A stretch of DNA of 64,000 bases, taken from positions 6,882,001-6,946,000 of the forward strand of contig NZ_MWQN01000001.1 of the NCBI RefSeq assembly GCF_002024165.1, given 5' to 3'. Below the pieces are notes generated by a model, which saw only the letters and a program-made list of their open reading frames with translations, ran no database searches and was not told the origin of the DNA. The first letter of the stretch is position 1, and each line of letters starts with the position of its first letter. This document shows positions 42,389 to 51,705 of this stretch, piece by piece. The DNA is from Embleya scabrispora (GTDB lineage: Bacteria; Actinomycetota; Actinomycetes; Streptomycetales; Streptomycetaceae). Made by a program: the position numbers and the translations under genes.

Positions 42389-44371
42389 TCAGACCGGCGG
42401 CATCAGATCGCTCTCGCTGACGGTGTATGCCAGCAGGGGGTAGGTGAAGTCCGTCTCCTCGTTCTCACGGCGCCGCAGTCGGTAAAATCGACGCCTCTGC
42501 TCATCATCGGCCGACACGAGGCGTGTTCCGTGCGAAAGGTATGCGTATCCGTCGCGAAACCGAACGAAGGTCTTGGACGTTCGAAACGTCACACCCAACC
42601 ATTGATTGTCCGCCTTCCGGTCGGGTGTGTCCAAAACGATCTTGTGCCTGAACCGCCGATTCGAGTCGACAGAGAACGCGACGACACTGTCGTGGGCGAG
42701 AGGAATCTCGAACTTCTCGCCATCGGACCCCTTCGACTCGAAGACCAGCTTCCTCGGCAGGCTCGCGTCGGGGTGTCGATAGCAGGAAAAGACGGCGATA
42801 AACGACTCGTCGGCCAGATCGAGGGCCTGGTCGGAATGGCTGCCCATGGTTGTGTAGGCGTTCGTATAGATCTCGATGAGAGCGTTGTTGAAATCGACGG
42901 AAAGCGCCGCACGCTCTCGGATCCGTTGCGCCAGCCGTTCGTGCACCGCCCGGAAACGCTGTGCCGGGGTGCTGTATCGAGTGGTGGTACGAACGAGGGC
43001 CACCCCACCGGCCTCGTCGACCCTGGTGAGCACGGCGCCTCGCCGACCCTTTCCGACGTCTTCCCAACGAACCGACGCGGACAGCTCCGCAAAGAGATTC
43101 TCCTCGGTCGGCAAGGTGCAGGAGAGGATCGCGTCCGGGACTCTAGACCCGAGGGGCAATGTAGTCCCCCTGTTCATGCTGAAAACGAACTCGTTCCCAT
43201 AGTCGATGAAGGACGAGGTCCTGTTCTCCTCGGCGTACAGCCTGCGCAACTCGTCCATGCCGGCCGGTGTGGGCGGCCCCAACCTCACCAGATCCTCGGC
43301 CACTTTGAGGAACGTGTGGCCGTCCTTGTGAACAGCTTCGGCGTTCGAACAGCGCACCACGTATCCCAGGCGGGTGGGGAGCAGCTCGGCGTCCAACGTC
43401 GACGGCCGGATCTCGTGCGTGTACAGGCGGTTGGTGGACAGCGGCATGAAGAACACGGAGCCGGGATAGAGCGTCAGGGTGAACTGCGAGGGGAGCGCGA
43501 CCCCATCGCGTTCGTCGATCGGCTCCTTGAGGTGAAAGCGCAGTCTGGTCAGCCCGCCGGCACGCTTCACGCCGTAGTCGAACGGGTCTTCGGCCAGGGG
43601 CTGCAGCTTGTCGAGACCGTCATAGAACGTGCAGAAGGCCATGATGCCATTGACCGGCATGTCCTTGGTCTTGTCGGCATGCGCCGAGATCTTGGCCTTG
43701 GACTGCTTGCGCTCGGCCGTGGCAAGGGTGTTGTGGTAAATCTGGGCAAGAACGTGATTCAGCGGTGCGTGATTCCGGAAAACGGTGGCGGCCTCGCGAT
43801 TCAGCGCCTCGACGATGTGCGTGTCGGTCGAGCGAAAGCCCTCGGTCGGCCCCGAGAGATTCGTGGAGCAGCGGAGCAAACGGAAATGCAGTTCGTCACC
43901 GCTTCGGGTGACCGGCGTCAGATAGATCCCACTGCGATGGGCTGTTCCGGGCTTGGTGGACTCCGTCAGGGACTGGAACGCGTGCTCGGCACTGATCCGC
44001 CCGAAGTGGTCGGCGTCGAGTGCGAAAAAGCGGCGGTAGTACACGCCGACGCCGTGCACCCGGATGGGAACGCGGCCGAGGTCGACGAGCGTCCATGGTT
44101 CGTCGACGTCCTCGTGGTAGCCGTGCGACAGCTCCCGGATGACGAATACCCGCGCAGCCGCCCGCAGTTGACGGCCGCTGATCGCGGATATATCGCCACA
44201 CAGATAGACAGTCCTCTGCGCGAGATCGGGCGGAGCGGAGGCCAGATCCTCCGGCGTGATCGTGGACCCGAAGAATTCCCTGAGCAAGTCATTGTCACGC
44301 AACCCCGAGGGCGCAACCAGGATGTTGCTCGCATCCTCGATACGGGCTTCTGCCAACTCTGGTGTGTGCAT
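42389..44371 (-). CDS. Tandem AlkB-like 2-oxoglutarate/Fe(II) dioxygenase-like protein
   Basis: A 660-residue protein without signal or membrane segments. Two segments carry the double-stranded beta-helix residues of AlkB enzymes. In the first: His231-x-Asp233, His319, Arg334-x5-Arg340. In the second: His512-x-Asp514 (GSHSDQ), His576, and Arg597 in GVTFR, with Trp591 where the first Arg would be. The region before the second (RTTTRYSTPAQRFRAVHERL) also resembles AlkB-like proteins. AlkB relatives demethylate DNA or RNA, or hydroxylate other substrates; the role here is unknown. Codon choice is visibly less GC-biased than in neighbours, suggesting transfer. It ends 14 bp from the racemase end, convergent. 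Confidence 0.65.
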   Translation of the reverse strand: MHTPELAEARIEDASNILVAPSGLRDNDLLREFFGSTITPEDLASAPPDLAQRTVYLCGDISAISGRQLRAAARVFVIRELSHGYHEDVDEPWTLVDLGRVPIRVHGVGVYYRRFFALDADHFGRISAEHAFQSLTESTKPGTAHRSGIYLTPVTRSGDELHFRLLRCSTNLSGPTEGFRSTDTHIVEALNREAATVFRNHAPLNHVLAQIYHNTLATAERKQSKAKISAHADKTKDMPVNGIMAFCTFYDGLDKLQPLAEDPFDYGVKRAGGLTRLRFHLKEPIDERDGVALPSQFTLTLYPGSVFFMPLSTNRLYTHEIRPSTLDAELLPTRLGYVVRCSNAEAVHKDGHTFLKVAEDLVRLGPPTPAGMDELRRLYAEENRTSSFIDYGNEFVFSMNRGTTLPLGSRVPDAILSCTLPTEENLFAELSASVRWEDVGKGRRGAVLTRVDEAGGVALVRTTTRYSTPAQRFRAVHERLAQRIRERAALSVDFNNALIEIYTNAYTTMGSHSDQALDLADESFIAVFSCYRHPDASLPRKLVFESKGSDGEKFEIPLAHDSVVAFSVDSNRRFRHKIVLDTPDRKADNQWLGVTFRTSKTFVRFRDGYAYLSHGTRLVSADDEQRRRFYRLRRRENEETDFTYPLLAYTVSESDLMPPV

Positions 44372-44610
44372 CGTGCGTTACCTGCCGTTCGCTCAAAACC
44401 TTGATGCTCTCACGGGCCTCCACAGTGGGCAACGGGCCACAGCGGTCCCGGGCAGAGAGCGCCCGGCGAGGTGCGGTGGGCACGTCGTGTGCGCGCTCGA
44501 CCCGGAACACGACCGTCGTGGCCGCCGACCACGCCCGCGAACCGCGCCTCGATCACGGGCCGTTCGCCCGCATCACGACTTTCGGGCAACGACGAGCCGC
44601 TCGGTGTCCG

Positions 44611-47013
44611 TCAGGCTCTCGCCCCGAACGCCGGTGAATCCGGCGCCGGCGAACCGGGCCGAGGCCCGAGCCACGCGGGGAACCGTGCCGATCTCCGTGC
44701 GGAGTCGTCCGTCGGGGGCACCGCCCACCGGTACACCGCTCCCTCGCGGCCGGGACTGGTGACCAACAGCGACCCGTCCGGCGAGAACGCCACCGCGACG
44801 ACTCGGCCGGTGTGCCCGATGGGGGCACCGACCGGGCGACCGGTGGCCGGATCCCACAACCGCACGGTCTCGTCGGCGCCGCCGGTGACCAACAGCGACC
44901 CGCCCGGCGAGAACACCACCACCCGGATCGTATCGGTGTGGCCGTCGAGGGGGCCGCCGACCGGGCGACCGGTGACCGGGTCCCACAACCGCACGGTCTT
45001 GTCGACGCCGCCGGTGGCCAGCAGCGATCCGTCCGGGGAGAACGCCGCCGCGAACACTTCGCCGGTGTGGCCGATGAGGGGATCGCCGACCGGACGTCGC
45101 GCGGCCGGGCGCCACAAGCGCACGATCTCGTCGGTGCCGCAGGCGGCCAACACCGACCCGTCCGGGGAGAACGCCACCGCAAGGACCCGCCCTCGGTGGT
45201 CGAGGGGATCACCGACCGGGCGACCGGTGGCCGGGTCCCACAATCGCAGCGTCTCGTGGCCGCCGTCGTCGCATCCGGTCGCGAGCAGAGCCCCATCCGG
45301 GGAGAAGGCCACCGCGAAGACTCCGCCGGGGTGGCGGAGGCGTCCGCTCCGACGACCGGTGGCCGGTTCCCACAACCGCACGGTCTTGTCGGCGCCGCAG
45401 GTGGCCAGCAGCGATCCGTCCGGGGAGAACGCCGCCGCGAACACTTCGCCGGTGTGGCCGATGAGGGGATCGCCGACCGGACGTCGCGTGGCCGGTTCCC
45501 ACAACCGCACGGTCTCGTCGGCGCCGCCCGTGACCAGCACCGACCCGTCCGGGGAGAACGCCAGCGCCGGAACCCGGCCACGATGGCCGGTCAGCGGCAG
45601 CAACGGCACCACCCCGGCGGCGACGACATCGGCGCAGAACGCCCGCTCGGCGAGCGTCGCGGACAGCGTGCGCGGGGCGAGGCGGGCGTACAACCGCACC
45701 GACCTGTCATCGCCGCCGGACGCCAGCAGCGCGCCGTCCGGCGAGAACGCCACCGCGAAGACCGCACCGGCATGGCCGGCCAGGGGATTGCCGACCAAGC
45801 GGCCGGTGGCAAGGTCCCACAATCGCACGGCGCCGTCCTCGCCGCCGGAGGCGAGCAGCGCACCGTCCGGGGAGAACGCCACCGCGAGGACCGTGCCGGC
45901 ATGGCCGGTCAGGCCGTCGCCCACGGGGCGTCGGGCGGCCGGGTCCCACAGCCGTACCACCCCGTCGTAGCCGCCGGAGGCCAGCAGCGCACCGTCAGGA
46001 GAGAACGCCAGCGCCCGGACCACGCCCGTGTGGCCGGTGAGGGGTTCTCCGATCTGTTCCAGGGTGACCGGGTCCCACAGTTGCACCCGGTTTTTGTAGC
46101 CGCAGGTGGCCAGCAGCGACCCGTCCGGGGAGAACACGACCGCGAAGACCCGTCCGGAGCGTCCGGTGAACAGCCTGTCGACGTGGCGTCGGGTGTCCGG
46201 GTCCCACCGGAGCACCGACCCGTCGGTGCCACCGGAGGCCAGCAGCGACCCGTCGGGAGAGAACGCCACGGCGAGGATCGTTCCGGCATGGCCCCCGGCG
46301 AGGGGGCCGCCGACCGGGCGTCGGGCGGCCGGGTCCCACAGCCGCACCGACCCCTCGGTGCCACCGGAGGCCAGCAGCGACCCGTTCGAGGAGAACGCCA
46401 AAGCGACGATCCGCCCGGGGTGGGCGGTCAGGGGATCGCCGACCGGGCGGCCGGTGTCCGGGTTCGAGAACCGCACTTCGCCGTCCTCGCCGCCGGTGGC
46501 CAGCAGCGACCCGTCCGGGGAGAATACGACCGCCCGGACCGCGCCGAGGTGGCCGGTGAGGGGGGCGCCGGCCGGGGCGTAGCGGGCCGGGAGAGGGGGC
46601 AGCCGAGGCAGCGGTACGGCCGCGTTCGCGCCCCCGACCTCCCCGTTGTCCTCGTCGCCTGCACGGCCGCGCACCGGACCGGGGGTCGGTCGGTCGGCCA
46701 TCGAGAGGGCATCGCGGTCCGCCAGCCACAACTCGTGGAAGCGCAGCACCTCCCCCTCCACGTCCGGACGGCGTACCGAGGCGGCCGCCAAGTGCCGCAC
46801 GACGGCCTCCAAGCGCGGCCAGTCCGGGACCGACCGCCCGTTCAGCAACTGGCCCAGCGTCTCGCGGCTGACCGGCGCCGGAAGGCTGTCGTCCCCGGTG
46901 ATCGCCTTGGCGGCCACGTGCGTGCTGGGCCGCCCCGCATCGGTATACAGCCGGTGCAGCGCCACGATCAGGTCCCGCCGCGCCCCCGGGGGCACCCGCT
47001 CCTCGCCCGGCAT
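44611..47013 (-). CDS. WD40 protein with 14 repeats and helical N-terminus
   Basis: An 800-residue protein. The N-terminal ~110 residues are helical with VSRETLGQLLNGRSVPDWPRLEAVVRHL, which resembles the XRE-like heads of actinobacterial WD40 and NTPase signalling proteins. Fourteen WD40 repeats follow (FSPDGSLLATGG...VRLWDPATGRPVG...), enough for two seven-blade propellers; an irregular insert sits after blade 7. Repeats are so alike that 88 bp of blade DNA are identical at 45014-45101 and 45401-45488. It is probably a scaffold for protein-protein contacts. The ATG at 47013 is chosen; a GTG at 47025 is possible. Confidence 0.85.
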   Translation of the reverse strand: MPGEERVPPGARRDLIVALHRLYTDAGRPSTHVAAKAITGDDSLPAPVSRETLGQLLNGRSVPDWPRLEAVVRHLAAASVRRPDVEGEVLRFHELWLADRDALSMADRPTPGPVRGRAGDEDNGEVGGANAAVPLPRLPPLPARYAPAGAPLTGHLGAVRAVVFSPDGSLLATGGEDGEVRFSNPDTGRPVGDPLTAHPGRIVALAFSSNGSLLASGGTEGSVRLWDPAARRPVGGPLAGGHAGTILAVAFSPDGSLLASGGTDGSVLRWDPDTRRHVDRLFTGRSGRVFAVVFSPDGSLLATCGYKNRVQLWDPVTLEQIGEPLTGHTGVVRALAFSPDGALLASGGYDGVVRLWDPAARRPVGDGLTGHAGTVLAVAFSPDGALLASGGEDGAVRLWDLATGRLVGNPLAGHAGAVFAVAFSPDGALLASGGDDRSVRLYARLAPRTLSATLAERAFCADVVAAGVVPLLPLTGHRGRVPALAFSPDGSVLVTGGADETVRLWEPATRRPVGDPLIGHTGEVFAAAFSPDGSLLATCGADKTVRLWEPATGRRSGRLRHPGGVFAVAFSPDGALLATGCDDGGHETLRLWDPATGRPVGDPLDHRGRVLAVAFSPDGSVLAACGTDEIVRLWRPAARRPVGDPLIGHTGEVFAAAFSPDGSLLATGGVDKTVRLWDPVTGRPVGGPLDGHTDTIRVVVFSPGGSLLVTGGADETVRLWDPATGRPVGAPIGHTGRVVAVAFSPDGSLLVTSPGREGAVYRWAVPPTDDSARRSARFPAWLGPRPGSPAPDSPAFGARA
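45014..45101. repeat. 88-bp exact repeat inside the WD40 gene, copy 1
   Basis: Identical to 45401-45488. The offset of 387 bp equals three 129-bp blade units, so this is a recent duplication or gene conversion among blades. Confidence 0.85.
45401..45488. repeat. 88-bp exact repeat inside the WD40 gene, copy 2
   Basis: Identical to 45014-45101, in direct orientation and in the same reading frame. Confidence 0.85.
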
Positions 47014-47256
47014 CGCGATCGCCACACGCCCCCCGCCCCGCGCACACGCGCCCCATCGCAAGCAGCCGCCCAGATCTGCCAAGTCTCCTCCCCGGCAACG
47101 ACGTTCGCAGGCCAACCGCCGACAAGAACCGCCCGAACCCGGCGGCCTCCCGCCCATGATCGGCAGGACGTGACCGAAACCGGTCCGGCGCAGTGACCAG
47201 GGCCGACGGTGGAAACACGGGGCAACAAGCCCCGCCGACACCCACCGGGGGACGCC

Positions 47257-47565
47257 ATGACCAGCCCGCTCACCACCACCGCCGCGCCGGTCCTGGCGCC
47301 CCTGTTCTCCGCCGCCGTGAAGGCGCCCGCATGGATCACCTTGCCGCTGTTCGCCCTGGGCGCGGCGGCGGTGATCGTGCACCTGGTCCTGCAACTGCGC
47401 GCCGCACGCGAGCAGGAACGCGCCACCCGGCACGCCGAACAACGCCGGGCCGCCCTCGAAGACGAAGCCGTCCACGCCGCCCGCACCATCACCGACGCCA
47501 CCGAACGCACAGCCGTCCTCGTCGACCTCGCCGCCCTGCGCACCAGACCCCCCGACCCGCCGTAG
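47257..47565 (+). CDS. Small single-pass membrane protein
   Basis: A 102-residue protein: a short polar head, one hydrophobic helix (AWITLPLFALGAAAVIVHLVLQL, about residues 25-47) and a charged helical tail (RAAREQERATRHAEQRRAALEDEAV region) likely to form a coiled coil. GGGGGA precedes the ATG at 47257. It is divergent from the WD40 gene with about 240 bp between. No family is recognised; it could be a membrane partner of the WD40 protein, which is only a guess from position. Confidence 0.65.
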   Translation: MTSPLTTTAAPVLAPLFSAAVKAPAWITLPLFALGAAAVIVHLVLQLRAAREQERATRHAEQRRAALEDEAVHAARTITDATERTAVLVDLAALRTRPPDPP

Positions 47566-47697
47566 ACGACCTGTCGAATCGCGCAGCGTCGTGGTGCTCG
47601 TGCCCCGTCTGTCGACGTCACCCGAGTGGATCCCGACGCCGGCACGCTGCCGAGCCGGACGGCGGAGCGAGGCTCCTCGCATCTTCGCCTCGGCCGG

Positions 47698-48459
47698 TCA
47701 GGGGGTGGTCAGTGTGCGGCTGTAGTGCAGGAGTTCATTGCAGCCGCCGGACTTGTCGACGTTGTGGCTCCATCGCCAGGAACCGTCGGAGCGTCCCTCG
47801 ACGCGGGTGAGCGGGTGGTTGGTGAAGGTGGTGATCGTCAGGCAGAACACGTCGTTGCGGAAGGCGCCGGTGGTGTCCGTCGCCGCGCTGATCCCGTCGT
47901 TGGTGTGGTGTTGGTCGTGGGCCGTGCGGGTCCAACCGCTCGGCGTGAACCAGTTCCAGTCGGAGTGGTGCCGACTGGTCAGGCCTCGTTGCGGATCCGG
48001 CGCCCACTCGAGCGCGGCGTCCGTGGCGGTGACCTCGATGCCGAGCGGGTCGACGACGGCCACTCGCAGGTCCAGTGTCCAGGGCGCGGGGTGCGAGGCG
48101 GTACCCGTGCCGTGTGCCGTCGGGTCGGTTCGCGTCGCGGCCTTGACGGCGTCCGTTCGGGTGCGGCTGACCGTCGTGCGGGTGCAGGTGGCGGCGTCGT
48201 ACGCGGTCTCGACGACGGTCGTCGTGACGGCGGAGCGCGCGGAACCGGCGGAGCCGGAGCCGCTTTCGGTGAAGCGGCATGTGCCGTCGGACAGTCGTCG
48301 GCCGCGTTGGGTCTGCGACACCTCTTCCGAGCCGGGCGGGGCGGCCGAAGCGGATGCGGCGCCGACGGCGGGCGAGGGGCCCACGGCGAGCGTCGCCACG
48401 GCGGCGAGCACGAGCGCGAGCAGCCTGCGACCGAAGCGGCCGTTTCGGATATCGGGCAT
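47698..48459 (-). CDS. Secreted protein of unknown function
   Basis: A 253-residue protein with a signal peptide (RRLLALVLAAVATLAVG, cleavage near VGAAS). The mature part is Thr-rich, with repeated TRT motifs, four Cys (GTC, ATC, VFC, GGC), and aromatic segments HSDWNWFTPSGW and SDGSWRWSHNVD. The beta-rich, disulfide-bearing composition suggests an extracellular domain of about 200 residues, but I cannot name a family. GGAGG lies 6-10 nt before the ATG at 48459. Confidence 0.72.
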   Translation of the reverse strand: MPDIRNGRFGRRLLALVLAAVATLAVGPSPAVGAASASAAPPGSEEVSQTQRGRRLSDGTCRFTESGSGSAGSARSAVTTTVVETAYDAATCTRTTVSRTRTDAVKAATRTDPTAHGTGTASHPAPWTLDLRVAVVDPLGIEVTATDAALEWAPDPQRGLTSRHHSDWNWFTPSGWTRTAHDQHHTNDGISAATDTTGAFRNDVFCLTITTFTNHPLTRVEGRSDGSWRWSHNVDKSGGCNELLHYSRTLTTP

Positions 48460-49078
48460 ACGCAACCTCCGTGACGAGACGAGGCGTTTGTTCCCATCGT
48501 GTGTCCCCCTGTATAGCGACTCCCGCATGACTCCGGGGCCGCCGTTCGAGTGAGATCCACCGGGGTTCGCGCGGTGCTCGGAGATACCGGCGCGACGTGG
48601 CGGCCAAGCCGATGCCCCGGCGACGTCGTCCCGCGTGTTCGCGGTGCGCCGGTCCGGGTTCCGCCGACTGTCGGGCGAGGCGGCGGTCGGCGACACGATC
48701 CGCATCGCGGGGGCCGCACGGGAGGACCGCCCGGCATCTCATCGGCCGACCGCAGGCTCCGGAGCCCGGGAGCGTTGGCGCAACGAAAGGACGCGTCGAT
48801 GGGACGTGCGGGATAGGTTGATGTGCAGCTGATGGTTGCGCTGAGGTCGGGAGAGTCTGAATCCCCCCATGGGCCCTCCGGGCGCGACGCCGTCGTCGGC
48901 TCCTCGCCCATGGCGCGCCGAGGCCCTGCCCGGGGCGACTGGCGTACTCCCTGGCCCGGTGGAGAGCGCGGTCCCCACGCATCCGGCGCAACTGCCAGGC
49001 CTGCGACTCGCGTTGGCTCGGCAACCACCCGAAGTGTGCGCCCAACGCGTCGCGCCGTCCGTGACGTAGGTTCGCACG
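48460..49078. other. About 620 bp without a supported gene
   Basis: The divergent promoters of the secreted protein and the EEP gene must lie here. Open frames on both strands lack an RBS and codon bias typical of the neighbours. No strong repeat, palindrome or RNA gene is seen. Confidence 0.4.
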
Positions 49079-49888
49079 ATGCGCATCATCTCGATCAATG
49101 CCTGGGGCGGCGCGAGGTACGGCGTCCTCGGTCCCTGGCTCGAAACCTGCCGGGCCGATGTCCTGTGTGTGCAGGAAGTGACCCACACGCCGGGACTCGG
49201 CGGTTGGACGCGATACGACGACGCGGAACGGTCGCTGCCCCAACGCGCGGACCTGTTGGCCGACATCCGGGCGAGGCTGCCCCGGCACCACGGACTCCAC
49301 GTCGCCGGTGACTCCGGGCCCGTCCACGACGAGGACCGTCGGCGCCACCGACAGGACTTCGGCGTGGCGACGTTCGTTCACGACGGGTCGGCGCTCATCG
49401 GCGTGCGTTCGGCCTTCCTGCACGGCGACTACACCGAACACCGGGACGAATGGCCCGCGGGCGACCGGCCCCGAGCGGCCCTGGCCGTACGCCTCTTCGA
49501 CCGCGCGGCCCGACGCCACGTCACCGTCGTCAACGTGCACGGCCTGCGCGACCCGCAGGGCAAGGGCGATACCGAAGCCCGCCGCGCCCAGGCCCACCGC
49601 CTGGCACGGTTGGTGACCGACACCCGCCGACCCGCAGACCTCACCGTGGTCGCGGGCGACTTCAACGTGCTGCCCGACAGCGAAACCCACCGGATCCTGG
49701 CCGACCTGGGACTGACCGACCTGGTCGGCCGATCCGACACCAGAACCTCCCACTACGCCAAGGCATGCCGGCACGCGAGCTACCTGCTGGTGTCCGACCC
49801 CGACGCCGTGACGCGCTTCGAAGTCCAGACCACACCCGAGGTGTCCGACCACCGCGCGTTGCTGCTCGAACTCCGAAGCGCTCAATAG
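49079..49888 (+). CDS. Endonuclease/exonuclease/phosphatase (EEP) family hydrolase
   Basis: A 269-residue metal-dependent phosphoesterase. EEP landmarks in order: ISINAWGG (first strand with metal Asn), CVQEVTH (metal Glu), VVNVHGLRDPQGKGD (His), VAGDFNVLPDSETH (Asp/Asn) and the C-terminal SDHRALL (catalytic His). No signal peptide is seen, so it acts inside the cell or its export is unclear. The family includes nucleases, sphingomyelinases and inositol phosphatases; the substrate cannot be told from sequence. Confidence 0.87.
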   Translation: MRIISINAWGGARYGVLGPWLETCRADVLCVQEVTHTPGLGGWTRYDDAERSLPQRADLLADIRARLPRHHGLHVAGDSGPVHDEDRRRHRQDFGVATFVHDGSALIGVRSAFLHGDYTEHRDEWPAGDRPRAALAVRLFDRAARRHVTVVNVHGLRDPQGKGDTEARRAQAHRLARLVTDTRRPADLTVVAGDFNVLPDSETHRILADLGLTDLVGRSDTRTSHYAKACRHASYLLVSDPDAVTRFEVQTTPEVSDHRALLLELRSAQ

Positions 49889-49889
49889 G

Positions 49890-49925
49890 GCCGGCCCATC
49901 CGGCGCTGCCCGTGGATGGGCCGGC
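49890..49925. terminator. Hairpin between convergent EEP and anti-sigma-like genes
   Basis: A perfect 12-bp stem (GCCGGCCCATCC at 49890-49901 with 49914-49925) and 12-nt loop immediately follow the EEP stop. Bidirectional terminator candidate. Confidence 0.75.
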
Positions 49926-49931
49926 TGCGGC

Positions 49932-50924
49932 TCAACGGTTGCCGGCGGTCCAGGGCAGTGCCGGGCGGCACGTGGCCGGGTCGGGCTCGGCGTGACCCTT
50001 GTAGTCGAGAACCCGGCCGTCGGGGGTGCGGACGCATTCCGCCGACCCCGGTTCGGGGATGTCTCGGGCGGAGTCCCAGATCAGCTTGCCCGCCGCGTCG
50101 TAGCCGCGGATCCGGGGAAATCGCCCGGCCTGGAACGCCTCGGCGGCCTCGCGCGTGTACCCGACGGTCTCCGCCGCGTACCAGACGCCGCCCGACATGA
50201 TCGCCGAGCGCTCTCCGGTGCCCCGGTCCATGGTGACTCGCGCCACGGGGGCGTTGTAGCGGCCCGCGGCGTAATCGGTCCAGGCGGAACCGGACTTGGT
50301 ACCACCGCTGTTGTCCACCTGCACGGTCCCTGTCAGCAGTTCGAAATCCGACTGGACCCACTGAGCCGTGGGCGAAGCCGAGCCGGAACACTGCAACGCG
50401 TGGCGTCCGGACGGGTCGACCGCGACGGCGTAGACGTGCCCGGGGTCGGCGGCGCGCGGGCTGCGTACCGTGAAGTAGGGGCGGTATCCGCTTGCGGTGG
50501 CCGGGTCGAGTCGGGAAGCGGCGCACGCGGCGACGAATCGGCCGGCCTCGGCGTCGGGTACCGCGACCTCGGCGGGTACCGGTACCTGCCCGGGCGGCAG
50601 CGTGCGGTCCACGACGGGGGGCGTGGGGACGGTCGCGGAGGGTACTGCCGACGGCGGGCCGGCCGGCCCCGGAATCCGGGTGGCCCGGTCGTCGTCGGAG
50701 ACCCCGAGCAGGACGCCGGTGACGAGGCCGGCGACCGTCGCCGCGGCAGCCAGTGGCAGCAGTACCCGGCGCGGCGGTACCAGCCGATCCGGGATGCGCC
50801 GCCGGGCCGTGGGTGGTTCCGACACCTGGGTGTCGGCGAGGGGAAGGAGGGCGAGCAGCTCGGCGCGGCGGGCGGCGCTGTGCGGCAACTCCCGCTCGGC
50901 CGGGATCGGGTTCGGCGACTTCAC
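49932..50924 (-). CDS. Membrane protein paired with an ECF sigma factor, probable anti-sigma regulator
   Basis: A 330-residue protein. A cytosolic head (~50 residues, ARRAELLALLPLAD) is followed by one helix (VLLPLAAAATVAGLVTGVLLGV) and a large extracytoplasmic domain containing Cys and Trp residues. Its ATG overlaps the stop of the sigma gene (ATGA), the usual arrangement of a sigma/anti-sigma pair. No zinc anti-sigma HxxxCxxC motif is present, so the assignment rests on topology and coupling. Confidence 0.72.
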   Translation of the reverse strand: MKSPNPIPAERELPHSAARRAELLALLPLADTQVSEPPTARRRIPDRLVPPRRVLLPLAAAATVAGLVTGVLLGVSDDDRATRIPGPAGPPSAVPSATVPTPPVVDRTLPPGQVPVPAEVAVPDAEAGRFVAACAASRLDPATASGYRPYFTVRSPRAADPGHVYAVAVDPSGRHALQCSGSASPTAQWVQSDFELLTGTVQVDNSGGTKSGSAWTDYAAGRYNAPVARVTMDRGTGERSAIMSGGVWYAAETVGYTREAAEAFQAGRFPRIRGYDAAGKLIWDSARDIPEPGSAECVRTPDGRVLDYKGHAEPDPATCRPALPWTAGNR

Positions 50925-51523
50925 GATGTCTCCTCGGCGACGGCGTGGGAGTTGCGGGAGGACGGTGCGTGTTCACGCAGGTCGTCGCCGAGTCGGCGGC
51001 GGGCGCGGTGCAGGCGCGACTTGACGGTGCCCACGGCCACGCCCAGCGCGATGGCGGCGGCCTGTTGGTCCAGTCCGCTCCACACACACAGTTCGATCAC
51101 CCCGCGTTCGTGTACGGGCAGGCGAGCGACGGATTCACGCAGTGCGACGAGGGCGCGCTCCTCGTCGATGCGATCGGCGACGTCCTGGGCATGGTCGGGG
51201 ACCGGTGACGGCGTGGGAAGGCGTTCCTTGAGCGCCTGATAGCGCCGGCGAGCCCGCCCGCCATTGGCGGCGGTGTTGCGGGCGATGCCCAGCAGCCACG
51301 GCAGCGCGCTGTCCCGGTCCAGGGTGACGCCGTTTCGATGACGCCAGGCCTGCAGGAAGACGACCGACGTCAGATCCTCGGCCTCGACCCACGAAGCGGT
51401 GCGGCGGGACAGGTGGTTGAAGACGGCGCGGGAGTGCCGGTCGAAGATGACCCCGAACGCCTCGGGGTCACCTGCGCACGCCCTCTCCCACAACTCGCGG
51501 TCGGATATCGCGGTGATGGTCAC
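50921..51523 (-). CDS. ECF-type RNA polymerase sigma factor
   Basis: A 200-residue sigma-70 family protein. Region 2 spans residues ~8-75 (DPEAFGVIFDRHSRAVFNHL...WVEAEDLTSVVFLQAWRH) and region 4 ~120-175 (LPVHERGVIELCVWSGLDQQAAAIALGVAVGTVKSRLHRARRRL), with no region 1 or 3, as in extracytoplasmic-function sigmas. The GTG at 51523 gives MTITAISDRE; its RBS is weak. It is co-transcribed with the membrane partner downstream. Confidence 0.92.
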   Translation of the reverse strand: MTITAISDRELWERACAGDPEAFGVIFDRHSRAVFNHLSRRTASWVEAEDLTSVVFLQAWRHRNGVTLDRDSALPWLLGIARNTAANGGRARRRYQALKERLPTPSPVPDHAQDVADRIDEERALVALRESVARLPVHERGVIELCVWSGLDQQAAAIALGVAVGTVKSRLHRARRRLGDDLREHAPSSRNSHAVAEETS

Positions 51524-51705
51524 ACCCTGTCTTGTACGGCGGACCGTCTCGGGTTCCCGAACGGATCGCCCACCGCCGCACGCGAGATCGACGGCGGCCC
51601 GCCGTGGAGCCCGCCGCTTTCCACCGCGCGGAGTTGCCGCGCGGTGGGATCGCGACCACGACCGCGCCCCCGCCGAAAGGCGCTGTCGACCCTCGACGAA
51701 GCCGG

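Noticed and set aside
44812-47196. 794-codon plus-strand frame opposite the WD40 gene
   Set aside because: Periodic, low-complexity shadow of the WD40 repeats.
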